10,791 nt of DNA, taken from Bacteroidota bacterium (GTDB lineage: Bacteria; Bacteroidota; Bacteroidia; Cytophagales; Cyclobacteriaceae). Location: the NCBI GenBank assembly GCA_023393375.1, contig JAEWLI010000042.1:1-10791 (forward strand), read 5' to 3'. The position numbers and the translations under genes are program-made. A model generated the notes under the pieces. It was not told the DNA's origin and made no database searches. It saw only the letters and a program-made list of their open reading frames with translations. Of the stretch, positions 1-7,332 are shown piece after piece. The stretch's first letter is position 1. Each line of letters opens with the position of its first letter.

Positions 1-3000
1 ATGGTGTACTCGGTATTGCTGATGTTGTCAATGACCAGATGTGTAGCGCGATCAACGAAGTCGCGATCGTTTTCGGACAATCCCTGAGCCACTTCTTCAG
101 TTAGTTGCGAATCCTTTTCGCTTATGGGCTGCCCCATTTCTGCTCGAACCTGCCGTAAAGCTTCACGCATGAAAAAGGCTCTTTGTTTTTTTCTGTTTTC
201 AATCAGTCCCTTTACTTTTAATTTTAATATCTCTGTACTGAACGGTTTGGGGATATAATCGTCGGCCCCTTGTTTCAGCCCCTTCACAGTGGCATCGTGG
301 GTGACTTTGGCGGTTAGGAGTACAAAGGGAATACCTGAAGTGTCGGCATTATTTTTGACCATACGGCAAAGTTCATCACCCTGGATACCCGGCATCATTA
401 CATCAGAAAGAATCAAATCAGGATATTCATTGTTTAGGCTATCCAAGGCTTCCTGGCCATTGGCTACATCAATCACCCGGTATTCGTCGTTGAATGTGTG
501 CCGTAAGTAATACCGGAGCGTCTCATTGTCCTCAACAATAAGCAGGGTATCTTCGGAATGTTCGCTTTTGTTTTTCCCTACCTTCAGATTTACCGGGGAG
601 TCCAAACTAGGTTGCTCAGCAGTGAGGGATTGGTTGGCGACAAGGCTTGGTTCAGTCACAAGTTCGGGCTGTTCGTAGGTTCTTGGCAGGATGAGGGTAA
701 AGGTCGTTCCCTGGCTCTCTTCAGATTGAACGCTGATTTTTCCACCCAACATTTTAGCGATGCGCTGTACCTGTAGCAGTCCGAATCCGGTTCCTTTCTC
801 CAGTGACTTTTGCGCATTTTCTGCCCGGTAAACTTTCTTGAACAGATATTTTTGGCTCTTTTTAGGAATACCGATACCGCTGTCACTAACGGTGATAATA
901 ACTTTTTGTTTGGTTGCAGTTAAGTCCAAAATGACTTCGCCTCCTGCCGGGGTGTATTTGCAGGCATTAGAAAGCAAGTTGTCGAGTAGCATGCCCACGA
1001 ATTGCCGGTCGCCTTTGATTGTTACCTCTTCATTGGGCAGGTTTAGCTTCAGGTTCAACTGTTTGCGGTCGCAATATGCTTGAAAGCCAATAATCTCTTC
1101 GGTTAAGATGCTGTTAAGAGGTAGAGGATAGAGGCTTGTCTTTTGCCTGGTGATATCCACCTTTTCAAACTCCAGCAGTTGAGTAATAAGGGTGTGCAAC
1201 TTTTGGGTATTGTTACGCGCCATGTCAAGGTAGTAGCGGGCTTTATTGTTGAGCCCAGAAGTCCGGCCCAGATCCTCCAACGGTGCCATGATAAGAGTAA
1301 CCGGAGTTCGAATATCGTGTGCCGTATTGATGAAGAACTTGATTTTATCTTCGTCATGTTTCTTCTGAAGCTTATTGCTGTTGTAGCGAAAAATGAAATA
1401 GAGTACCGAACTTGCCAGAACCAGATAAATTGTCCAGGCCCACCAAGTGTTCCACCAGGGTTCTTCCACGGTCAGTAAGAGGGTTTTTTCTTCAATGATC
1501 TCCCCGTTGCTTCGGCGCAGATTTCGGACTTTTAACAAATAAGTGCCTGGTGCTACATTGGTGTAACGAAGAGTACCATCAGACGAAGAATTACTCCAGG
1601 TTTTATCATAACCTTCCAGCACGTGCTGATAATTAATATCGCGCTGAAAACGATAATTGATTGATTCGAAGTGAATGGCGAATGAGTTGTGCCTGTATGG
1701 CAATTTCACAGTGCCCCTTTTAACCATATCGTGCAGAATCGGCTGCCATTGCTTTGCCTTCTCAGGGTCGAGGTAATCAATACTCAGGCCAGTTAAGCGA
1801 AGTGGGGCATGATAGTCGGTTTGAGCAATGGCTTCAGGCTTTACCAACACTGCACCATCTGTGCTCCCGTAGGCGAAACGTCCGTCCGAGAGCCTCGCAA
1901 AGGCGGATTTATTGTACTCTTTATCTACATCACCCAGGTAATTGAGGTTTGAAATGTCATTGTTTTCCATCAACGAAAGCCCTTTAGCGGTACTCATCCA
2001 CAAGCGGCCGAGCGTATCTTTTTGCAAACTGTAAATATCATCGGAGGGCAATCCATCAACGGTAGTAAAGGTTTTGGTTTTGCCGGTTTTCAGGTTGTAG
2101 AGATTCAATCCACCTCCTTCGGTGCCCAGCCAAACGTTTTGATTCTCGTTAAACAACATAGATATAATATAAGCACTGGCATTTTGATTCTGAAATTCGG
2201 GGAAGGAGGCGTATCTTTTCAAAGTGTTTGTTGCCTTATTTACCATATAAAACCCATTTACAGTAGCCACTCCCACCTGATTTGGAGCAATGATTTCAAT
2301 AGAATGTATCCACATAATATCATAGGTCTGCTTATGTATTCCCTCCTTGTTGAGCAGCATCAACCACCCGTTGTGACCGCCCACCCAAATATCACCATCG
2401 GGATCCTGCCTTATGGAGAAAATGTAATTGGTGGTGAGCTCCTCTTTTTGCTGCGTCAGATGTTGAAGCGGCGTCCCTTTCTGATCCAACAGGTAAACAC
2501 CATCGCCGTATGTGCCAGCCCAAATATTTCCGCTTTGGGCTCGGCACAGGGTAACCACCACGGTTCCTTTCAGCGCATGATGCCAGGTATTGGTTTTTTC
2601 ATTGAGTATGCTGATACCATTGTCGGTGGCAAACCACAGTTTACCACTATGATCTTCTTCAATTCCATTAATGTTGTTGTTGGCCAGCGAATTTTGATTA
2701 CCCCTTTGGTGTTTCAGAATTCTAGTTGGATAACTGGCACGAACAGCCACAGATACGCCACCGGAGTAGCTGCCTATCCAAATATTGCCCTGACTATCAG
2801 TAGTCACGGCGTAAATACCGTTTCCCCGCAGGTAAATATCGGTACTGTCTTCAGTACTCATCAGTAAATGAGGTTCTTTCGATTGCAGGTCAATGGTGTA
2901 AACACCGCCACCGTCTACTCCCACCAACATCGTTTCCTCATCGTAGGCGGTGATAGCCCTAATTGGATTTAAGAAACCAGAATACTGGGTTCTTATTGAC

Positions 3001-3722
3001 CGTAAAGCAGAATTTTCCGGACTCCATACCCACAGTCCATTATTAAAGGTGCCAATCCAGAGTTCCTGATGGGCACTATGGTAATAAAGGCTCTGGACAT
3101 CTTCTTCCTTTACCAGCCAATTTGTCTCAAGGGTTGGTGTAATCTGCACCACGCCCGTGGAAGTACCTGCGTAAATTGTGGATGCGTCGGACGTAATATC
3201 ATTTACATACCGATCGGCAAGTACGTTAACGATGACGCCATTTTTTTCTTTCTTATACAATCCCTTGCTTAAACCCAACCATAAGCAACCCTCATAGTCC
3301 ATGAATACCTTGTTGAGAATGATCTCACCACCGATAGCTTCTCCCAAGGAAAATTTCAGTTCAAACGCATCATTTTCAGTGGAGTATTGGAAAATTCTGC
3401 CGGTTTGATCATATGCCCAAAGTCCATTTTGCTCATCGTACCACAAATGAAACCTACGCCCCGCCATATCTCCTAAGTAGAGGTTTGGGGGCAGTATATA
3501 GCGTTTTACCACCTGTCCGTTGTACCGGTCAACACCATTTTTGGTGGCCAGCCAAATGGCACTATTTTGGTCTTCGACAATGGAAAACACCCTTTGACTG
3601 CTGAGGCCTTCAGAATAACCAAGATGTCTGATATCAAACATATTTTTAGTTAGTTCTGCGTTGGCAGCCACAGCGGTCAGCCAAAATGATATTATCAAAG
3701 TGTATTTCAACAATAATCCCAT
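1..3722 (-). CDS. Hybrid two-component system sensor/regulator (Reg_prop propeller, Y_Y_Y, HisKA, HATPase, REC); C-terminus cut by window edge
   Basis: This is a one-protein signalling system that senses a periplasmic ligand and ends in a cytoplasmic transcription factor. The frame is open for 1240 codons from the ATG at 3722 to the left edge; I checked every in-frame triplet through the propeller and found no stop. Domains in order: signal peptide (about residues 1-22, ending AANA); propeller about 32-670, with at least nine readable Reg_prop motifs (IWLATKNGVDRY, LWIGTFNNGLWVW, IWIGSYSGGVSV, VWLGTEGGGLNLY and others); Y_Y_Y about 677-751; one membrane helix about 756-779 after PWWNTWW; HisKA with phosphoacceptor H802 in HDIRTP; HATPase with N box DNLLSNACKYT, DSGIGI and GTGFGL near 977; receiver about 1055-1170 with D1107 in SDVMMPG, LTAK and KPF. 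The last visible residues (FVDRATHLVIDNISNTEYT) match the linker before an AraC-type HTH, so that domain should lie off the window. Family members usually control adjacent polysaccharide-use loci. The ligand cannot be read here. Confidence 0.95.
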   Translation of the reverse strand, partial: MGLLLKYTLIISFWLTAVAANAELTKNMFDIRHLGYSEGLSSQRVFSIVEDQNSAIWLATKNGVDRYNGQVVKRYILPPNLYLGDMAGRRFHLWYDEQNGLWAYDQTGRIFQYSTENDAFELKFSLGEAIGGEIILNKVFMDYEGCLWLGLSKGLYKKEKNGVIVNVLADRYVNDITSDASTIYAGTSTGVVQITPTLETNWLVKEEDVQSLYYHSAHQELWIGTFNNGLWVWSPENSALRSIRTQYSGFLNPIRAITAYDEETMLVGVDGGGVYTIDLQSKEPHLLMSTEDSTDIYLRGNGIYAVTTDSQGNIWIGSYSGGVSVAVRASYPTRILKHQRGNQNSLANNNINGIEEDHSGKLWFATDNGISILNEKTNTWHHALKGTVVVTLCRAQSGNIWAGTYGDGVYLLDQKGTPLQHLTQQKEELTTNYIFSIRQDPDGDIWVGGHNGWLMLLNKEGIHKQTYDIMWIHSIEIIAPNQVGVATVNGFYMVNKATNTLKRYASFPEFQNQNASAYIISMLFNENQNVWLGTEGGGLNLYNLKTGKTKTFTTVDGLPSDDIYSLQKDTLGRLWMSTAKGLSLMENNDISNLNYLGDVDKEYNKSAFARLSDGRFAYGSTDGAVLVKPEAIAQTDYHAPLRLTGLSIDYLDPEKAKQWQPILHDMVKRGTVKLPYRHNSFAIHFESINYRFQRDINYQHVLEGYDKTWSNSSSDGTLRYTNVAPGTYLLKVRNLRRSNGEIIEEKTLLLTVEEPWWNTWWAWTIYLVLASSVLYFIFRYNSNKLQKKHDEDKIKFFINTAHDIRTPVTLIMAPLEDLGRTSGLNNKARYYLDMARNNTQKLHTLITQLLEFEKVDITRQKTSLYPLPLNSILTEEIIGFQAYCDRKQLNLKLNLPNEEVTIKGDRQFVGMLLDNLLSNACKYTPAGGEVILDLTATKQKVIITVSDSGIGIPKKSQKYLFKKVYRAENAQKSLEKGTGFGLLQVQRIAKMLGGKISVQSEESQGTTFTLILPRTYEQPELVTEPSLVANQSLTAEQPSLDSPVNLKVGKNKSEHSEDTLLIVEDNETLRYYLRHTFNDEYRVIDVANGQEALDSLNNEYPDLILSDVMMPGIQGDELCRMVKNNADTSGIPFVLLTAKVTHDATVKGLKQGADDYIPKPFSTEILKLKVKGLIENRKKQRAFFMREALRQVRAEMGQPISEKDSQLTEEVAQGLSENDRDFVDRATHLVIDNISNTEYT

Positions 3723-3975
3723 GTCTCTTTTTCAGTAGATGGAAGCACTTCAAATCCCGATAAATTATGTTGTCATGTTTTTAAAATGGTGCAAAGACAG
3801 CCACCTTTTGACAGATAATTTTCCTAGTTACTTGCTTAATTTCAGCAAAGCCTTTGACAAAATATATTCCAACTGTATTAACAGAAATATTCATAATTTA
3901 TGCTATTTCTTTATCCTTTTCTACTGTCGTCTCACTAAATAAAGAATAAAAATTAAGATTTACAAATAAGACATT

Positions 3976-4007
3976 AAAGATGGGCGGCTTGTATCCGTCC
4001 CATCTTT
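3976..4007. terminator. GC-rich hairpin, terminator-like, in the divergent intergenic region
   Basis: AAAGATGGG plus CGG pairs with CCG, a one-base T bulge, and CCCATCTTT. This gives a 12-bp stem around the 7-base loop CTTGTAT, in otherwise AT-rich DNA. On the plus strand it runs into only four Ts, and on the minus strand into three, so a role as intrinsic terminator is weak on either strand. It lies between two divergent genes, where no terminator is expected. It could instead be a leader structure, the end of a small RNA, or a remnant of a lost gene. The pairing is seen directly; any function is inference. Confidence 0.35.
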
Positions 4008-4089
4008 TCGGTATTGGTTGTGTTCGACCAAAACAAAACGTCCGATGAAGTAAGATACAAAGATATTTCTTTCAGGCCAACCAATAATT

Positions 4090-4101
4090 GATCAATTGAT
4101 C
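4090..4101. promoter_or_regulatory. Perfect 12-bp palindrome GATCAATTGATC, possible operator
   Basis: The twelve bases are their own reverse complement, and they lie within a near-tandem octamer (ATTGATCA followed by ATTGATCG). The site is about 110 bases upstream of the candidate promoter for the membrane kinase gene. A symmetric site in a shared divergent control region would suit a dimeric regulator. It does not resemble the direct-repeat site described for LytTR proteins. AT-rich palindromes of this size can arise by chance. Confidence 0.25.
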
Positions 4102-4194
4102 GTCTTAATTTTAAAGCATGAGCTCCAAGAGGCAATAATCACAAATAAGGCTTATCGGTAGTACAAGAAGCCGATGATTTTCTACAATGGTAAG

Positions 4195-4413
4195 GACAGT
4201 TGCTAAAAACCTTTCCTCAAATATAAATTTGCAAGTATTCTTTAACTAAACATCTGAATATTGCCGCTCCTGGTAAAAAGAAAAAAATACATCTTAAGCT
4301 TTAATAGTCAGGATAAGTGGGGGTTAAAATTCTATAAAAATATGCTTCTAAAGAATGAAATCAAGTATTTTTATCCAACATAAAAATTAATCGAACGACA
4401 GTAACTAAAAATC
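4195..4413 (+). repeat. Imperfect 17-base direct repeat (4195-4211 and 4397-4413)
   Basis: GACAGTTGCTAAAAACC at 4195-4211 and GACAGTAACTAAAAATC at 4397-4413 agree at 14 of 17 bases, about 200 bases apart. The first copy overlaps the possible -33 region of the candidate promoter. The second ends 8 bases before the TTG start of the kinase gene. The arrangement would fit a pair of regulator sites, but the A-run makes a chance match plausible. Confidence 0.3.
4200..4231 (+). promoter_or_regulatory. Candidate Bacteroidota-type promoter for the kinase/LytTR pair
   Basis: TAAATTTG at 4224-4231 is an exact match to the -7 consensus TAnnTTTG known for the primary sigma factor of Bacteroidota. A TTG at 4200-4202 lies 21 bases upstream, close to the expected distance for the -33 element. 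The implied leader would be about 180 bases, ending at the start at 4421. The -33 part is minimal and there is no expression evidence, so this is only a candidate. Confidence 0.3.
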
Positions 4414-4420
4414 AGGATAT

Positions 4421-5434
4421 TTGAAAAAACTTTTCATGTTAAGAAGATTTTTAGTCGGTGGTGCCCATTTAATCTTTTGGGCTGTTTTTAGCTTGTTTTC
4501 CTTAGCGTCTGGCTTCAGGATCATGGAAAGCTGGGATTTCATTGCCAGTTATTACCATATTTACTTAATACATTTGTTATGGGCAGCGGTCATCTTCTAT
4601 TCATTCTATTTTTATTTTGCACCCATCTATATCGAAAAAAAGAAGTTGGTAAAATATCTGCTCTTTTCGATCACGTTGAGCATATTTGCTACAGTATTAT
4701 TTTCCCAAATTATATTCCGCACCAATCCGGACGTAGTGCATCTGGAGAATAATATGTTATACCTTTCAGCTTCATTAGTGACTTTTGTAATTGCACAGTG
4801 TGGTACTCTCTTGAGGGGTTTTGTCAATTGGTATGATCAACTGGAACGTAAAGCGGAACTGGAAAAACGAACGCTTCAAATGGAACTGGATCTTTTGAAA
4901 AGTCAATTAAACCCTCATTTTTTATTTAATACCCTCAACAATATTGATGCTATGATCCATTCCGCACCTTCACAAGCTTCTGAAGCCGTAATTCTGCTAT
5001 CAAATATGTTGAGGTATATGGTTTATGATACCAACCGGGAATTTGTGCCTTTGGAAAGTGAAAAAGCATATCTGGAACAATACATTTCATTGCAAAAGTT
5101 ACGGTACCGGCAACCTGACAATATTCATTTTGATTCTAACATTAAAAACGACCCCACTCCTGTAGCTCCAATGCTTTTTTTGGTTTTTGCAGAAAATGCT
5201 TTCAAACATGGAAGTGGAAACAATTCTATTTTCATCAATTTACATAAAGAGAATGAGCAAATTCAGTTTGTCTGTAAAAACCATTTTATTGGTATGGAAA
5301 GTGAAAATAACAAAGGACTCGGATTGGTCAATATCAGAAAACGCCTGGAATTGATCTATCCAAAGCGGCATCAACTTGACATCACACGTTCGGATGGTAT
5401 CTTTACGGTAAATTTAATCATTGACCCGACATGA
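4421..5434 (+). CDS. Membrane sensor histidine kinase, LytS/His_kinase type, four transmembrane helices
   Basis: This 337-residue kinase should autophosphorylate and pass phosphate to the LytTR regulator encoded just downstream. Four hydrophobic helices are visible, at about residues 11-32, 44-66, 79-99 and 112-134. A short coiled coil (about 137-160) leads into the His_kinase H box, QLNPHFLFNTLNNI, with H166 as the expected phosphoacceptor. The ATP-binding domain follows, with N box ENAFKHG (258-264) and glycine box KGLGLVNIRKRL (298-309). Length and layout are normal for the Bacteroidota family. There is no separate extracellular sensor domain, so the signal may be sensed within the membrane. 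The start used is TTG at 4421, which gives MKKLF and has AGGA only 3 bases upstream; ATG at 4436 is an in-frame alternative, and a stop at 4406 limits further extension. The stop codon overlaps the next gene's start by 4 bases, implying co-translation. Confidence 0.93.
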   Translation: MKKLFMLRRFLVGGAHLIFWAVFSLFSLASGFRIMESWDFIASYYHIYLIHLLWAAVIFYSFYFYFAPIYIEKKKLVKYLLFSITLSIFATVLFSQIIFRTNPDVVHLENNMLYLSASLVTFVIAQCGTLLRGFVNWYDQLERKAELEKRTLQMELDLLKSQLNPHFLFNTLNNIDAMIHSAPSQASEAVILLSNMLRYMVYDTNREFVPLESEKAYLEQYISLQKLRYRQPDNIHFDSNIKNDPTPVAPMLFLVFAENAFKHGSGNNSIFINLHKENEQIQFVCKNHFIGMESENNKGLGLVNIRKRLELIYPKRHQLDITRSDGIFTVNLIIDPT

Positions 5435-6144
5435 TCATTAATTGTATAGCCGTTGAAGACGAGCCAAAAGCAATGGAAAAGTTGGAGAGTTTTATCCGAC
5501 AGGTACCCTTTTTGCATTTGGTCGGAAGTTTTTATGATGGTTTGTCGGCTTTGAACTATCTCAACCAAAACCAGGTAGATTTAATGTTCCTTGACATACA
5601 AATGGAAAAATTGACGGGTGTACAACTCATGGAGTCATTACAACATCCTCCATTTGTAATTTTTATTACCGCTTATAGCCAATATGCGGTTAAGGGCTAC
5701 GAACTTATGGCGGTGGATTATTTATTAAAACCGTATTCGTTCGAACGTTTTTTGTCAGCTGCAAACAAAGCTGTTGAGCACATGAAATTGAAAACCCAAC
5801 ATCCTGTCAATAGTGTAAAACCGACATGTTTTTTTGTTAAAACTGCTTATCAAATCGAGCGTATCAGGTTCGATGATATTTTGTACATCCAAGGCATGAA
5901 AGATTATTTAGGAATTGTTACCCGAGAAAAAAAAATCATGTGTTTGCAGAATTTCGCTTCATTGATGGATTTATTGCCTTGTGAAGACTTTGTAAGGGTA
6001 CACAAATCATATGTGGTAGCATTGGATAAGATAGAAAACATTGTCCATCACCGTATAAAAATTGGCGAAACTATTATTCCTATTTCGAATACCTACCAAC
6101 AAGGGTTTTACAATCTTTTAGGGAAATATCGAAGGTTATTATAA
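5431..6144 (+). CDS. LytTR-family response regulator
   Basis: This 237-residue protein has an N-terminal receiver domain and a C-terminal LytTR DNA-binding domain. In the receiver, the acidic pair is E9/D10 in VEDE, the phosphoacceptor is D55 in FLDIQM, and T80 and K100 (LLKPY) complete the switch site. LytTR covers about residues 130-232 and carries the family hallmark FVRVHKSYVVALDKI. Its start ATG overlaps the stop of the upstream kinase gene (ATGA), so the two are almost certainly cognate partners made from one transcript. Phosphorylation would be expected to promote dimerisation and promoter binding. The target genes cannot be told from the window; the upstream intergenic region is one candidate. 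All key residues are present. Confidence 0.95.
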   Translation: MIINCIAVEDEPKAMEKLESFIRQVPFLHLVGSFYDGLSALNYLNQNQVDLMFLDIQMEKLTGVQLMESLQHPPFVIFITAYSQYAVKGYELMAVDYLLKPYSFERFLSAANKAVEHMKLKTQHPVNSVKPTCFFVKTAYQIERIRFDDILYIQGMKDYLGIVTREKKIMCLQNFASLMDLLPCEDFVRVHKSYVVALDKIENIVHHRIKIGETIIPISNTYQQGFYNLLGKYRRLL

Positions 6145-6201
6145 ACTTGTTGTATACTCAATTTATTTCTTTGGTTGCTTTTTATCTTCAAATTTGATTT
6201 A

Positions 6202-6232
6202 ATCAATACATTTATTATTGATGTGTTTTTTT
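6202..6232 (+). terminator. Rho-independent-like terminator after the kinase/LytTR pair
   Basis: ATCAATA (6202-6208) pairs with TATTGAT (6216-6222) around the 7-base loop CATTTAT. Three bases later comes a run of seven Ts (6226-6232). It lies 58 bases after the plus-strand regulator's stop. The stem is only 7 bp and AT-rich, so it is weak, but placement and T-run fit termination of plus-strand transcription. On the minus strand no T-run follows, so it gives no clear terminator for the converging operon. Confidence 0.5.
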
Positions 6233-6240
6233 AATAATCA

Positions 6241-7287
6241 CTATGGAATATTTAGGTTACTTTCAAATTTTTCAATCATTAGATCCAGTTCATTTCCAAA
6301 TATCAACTTAGCATTTCTATAAGATTGGTCTTTAAAAAATTCAAGAAATTTATCTTTACCAAAGTATTTAATTAATTCATCAACAAATAATCCTGCTATG
6401 GGATATAAGACATCTTCATCATATGAAATATCATTTTCCCATATATCCATGATGTTGATTTTCCTATTATTCCTTTTTATCCAATTGTGTACTTGTTCAA
6501 GACCATTACGGTTTGACAAATCAAAACAAACTGCGGTACCTTCATTAATAAATCTGGAATTGAAAAGTATATCAGTTGTAAAATAGGAAATTACATGTGT
6601 CATTTCATGACCAATGGTTTGTTGATAATAGGAATGGACTATACTATAGTTTGGATAAGCAAATCCGAGATCTCGTTGAAGTAATTTATTTGCATCCTTA
6701 TGTGAGTTCCAAACAAAAAAATCAATTTTTTTTGGTAAAGTACTTTCAAAAAACGCATTAATCTTTTGAAAGCCCGATTCATGTGATGATGTAAAATGTT
6801 TGATATCAACATCATCCATATTTTGAAAATGAAATCTGAAATTGTTTGTCTCAACAGTTTTCCATTTGTTAAAAAAATTATCAAAACCAAAAACTTTTAA
6901 TATTTGATCTGCATATGTTGTAACATTCTTAGTTACTTTCAATTTAATACATTCATTTAAACACATCTTAGAACTTGTATAATCCGGTACCTGAAAATAA
7001 CAAGTTCCCAAATAAGCCAGTGCCCAGGCTTTTCGCCATGTATTTTTAGTGTCATTTGTTACAGTGAAGTTAAGATAAGGAATAGCCTCTTGATATTTGC
7101 CTTTATCGGCCAATGCTCTACCCATTATTAAATTACAATCAATGTTATTTTGATCAAGTTTCAAGCATTCATCAGCCGCACTAATTGCAAGGTCTAAATC
7201 ACCGGATAAATATATCTGATTAATATCCTGGCTATATGAAAGTAAACTTAAAAATAAAAATAAAATTATGGAAATAATAATTCTCAT
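6241..7287 (-). CDS. Secreted TPR protein with gluzincin-type zinc metallopeptidase domain (peptidase MA-like)
   Basis: This 348-residue protein begins with a Sec signal peptide (MRIIISIILF... ending LSYSQ, cut before D21). There is no lipobox cysteine, so it is probably periplasmic or exported. Residues about 22-118 form two to three TPR-like helical repeats (for example NLIMGRALADKGKYQEAIPY). The C-terminal half carries the zinc signature QTIGHEMTHV with H227, E228 and H231, followed by FINEGTA with E249 as the likely third ligand, 17 residues after H231. The later stretch YPIAGLFVDELIKYFGKDKF also resembles peptidase MA family members. The family hydrolyses peptides, but the substrate is unknown. 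It is the third gene of an apparent operon, 45 bases after a LytTR regulator, and is more AT-rich than any other gene I sampled. Activity is inferred from motifs; a non-catalytic binding role remains possible. Confidence 0.82.
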   Translation of the reverse strand: MRIIISIILFLFLSLLSYSQDINQIYLSGDLDLAISAADECLKLDQNNIDCNLIMGRALADKGKYQEAIPYLNFTVTNDTKNTWRKAWALAYLGTCYFQVPDYTSSKMCLNECIKLKVTKNVTTYADQILKVFGFDNFFNKWKTVETNNFRFHFQNMDDVDIKHFTSSHESGFQKINAFFESTLPKKIDFFVWNSHKDANKLLQRDLGFAYPNYSIVHSYYQQTIGHEMTHVISYFTTDILFNSRFINEGTAVCFDLSNRNGLEQVHNWIKRNNRKINIMDIWENDISYDEDVLYPIAGLFVDELIKYFGKDKFLEFFKDQSYRNAKLIFGNELDLMIEKFESNLNIP

Positions 7288-7332
7288 AATAAATGCTGAT
7301 ATGTATAATGGATTGTACTCATTCTAATTGTC

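Larger units (their letters stand above)
3723..4420. other. Divergent intergenic region, 698 bases, no convincing gene
   Basis: This stretch separates the starts of the hybrid regulator (minus) and the membrane kinase (plus), so it must carry both promoters unless one lies elsewhere. It is AT-rich. A 67-codon open frame at 3739-3942 (plus) has no recognisable motif and no good ribosome site, and I do not call it. The region contains a GC-rich hairpin, a 12-bp palindrome, a Bacteroidota-type -7 box and an imperfect 17-base direct repeat, each listed separately. Short protein-like pieces occur in one plus frame between about 3996 and 4186 but are broken by three stops. No RNA gene was recognised. 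Confidence 0.6.

Noticed and set aside
656..1357. Short minus-strand frames within the kinase part of the hybrid regulator
   Set aside because: They are in a different frame from the continuous hybrid regulator, whose motifs (HDIRTP, DSGIGI, GTGFGL) fix the real frame.
2022..2867. Long plus-strand open frame of 281 codons
   Set aside because: It lies exactly antisense, in codon register, to the Reg_prop propeller of the hybrid regulator. Its openness follows from the lack of certain codons in that gene, and its protein has no recognisable motif.
3854..3881. E. coli-like promoter, TTGACA with TATTAA 16 bases later
   Set aside because: The primary sigma factor of Bacteroidota does not use this consensus, and no credible gene follows.
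3739..3942. Plus-strand frame of 67 codons in the divergent intergenic region
   Set aside because: No ribosome site, no recognisable domain, and composition like the surrounding noncoding DNA.
3996..4188. Protein-like pieces in one plus frame (for example FDQNKTSDEVRYKDISFRP and VVQEADDFLQW)
   Set aside because: They share a frame and could be a decayed gene, but three stops interrupt it and I recognise no family; chance is the simpler reading.
4196..4204. ACAGTTGCT, 8 of 9 match to a LytTR half-site
   Set aside because: LytTR sites are paired direct repeats about two helical turns apart, and no second half-site occurs at the right distance on either side.
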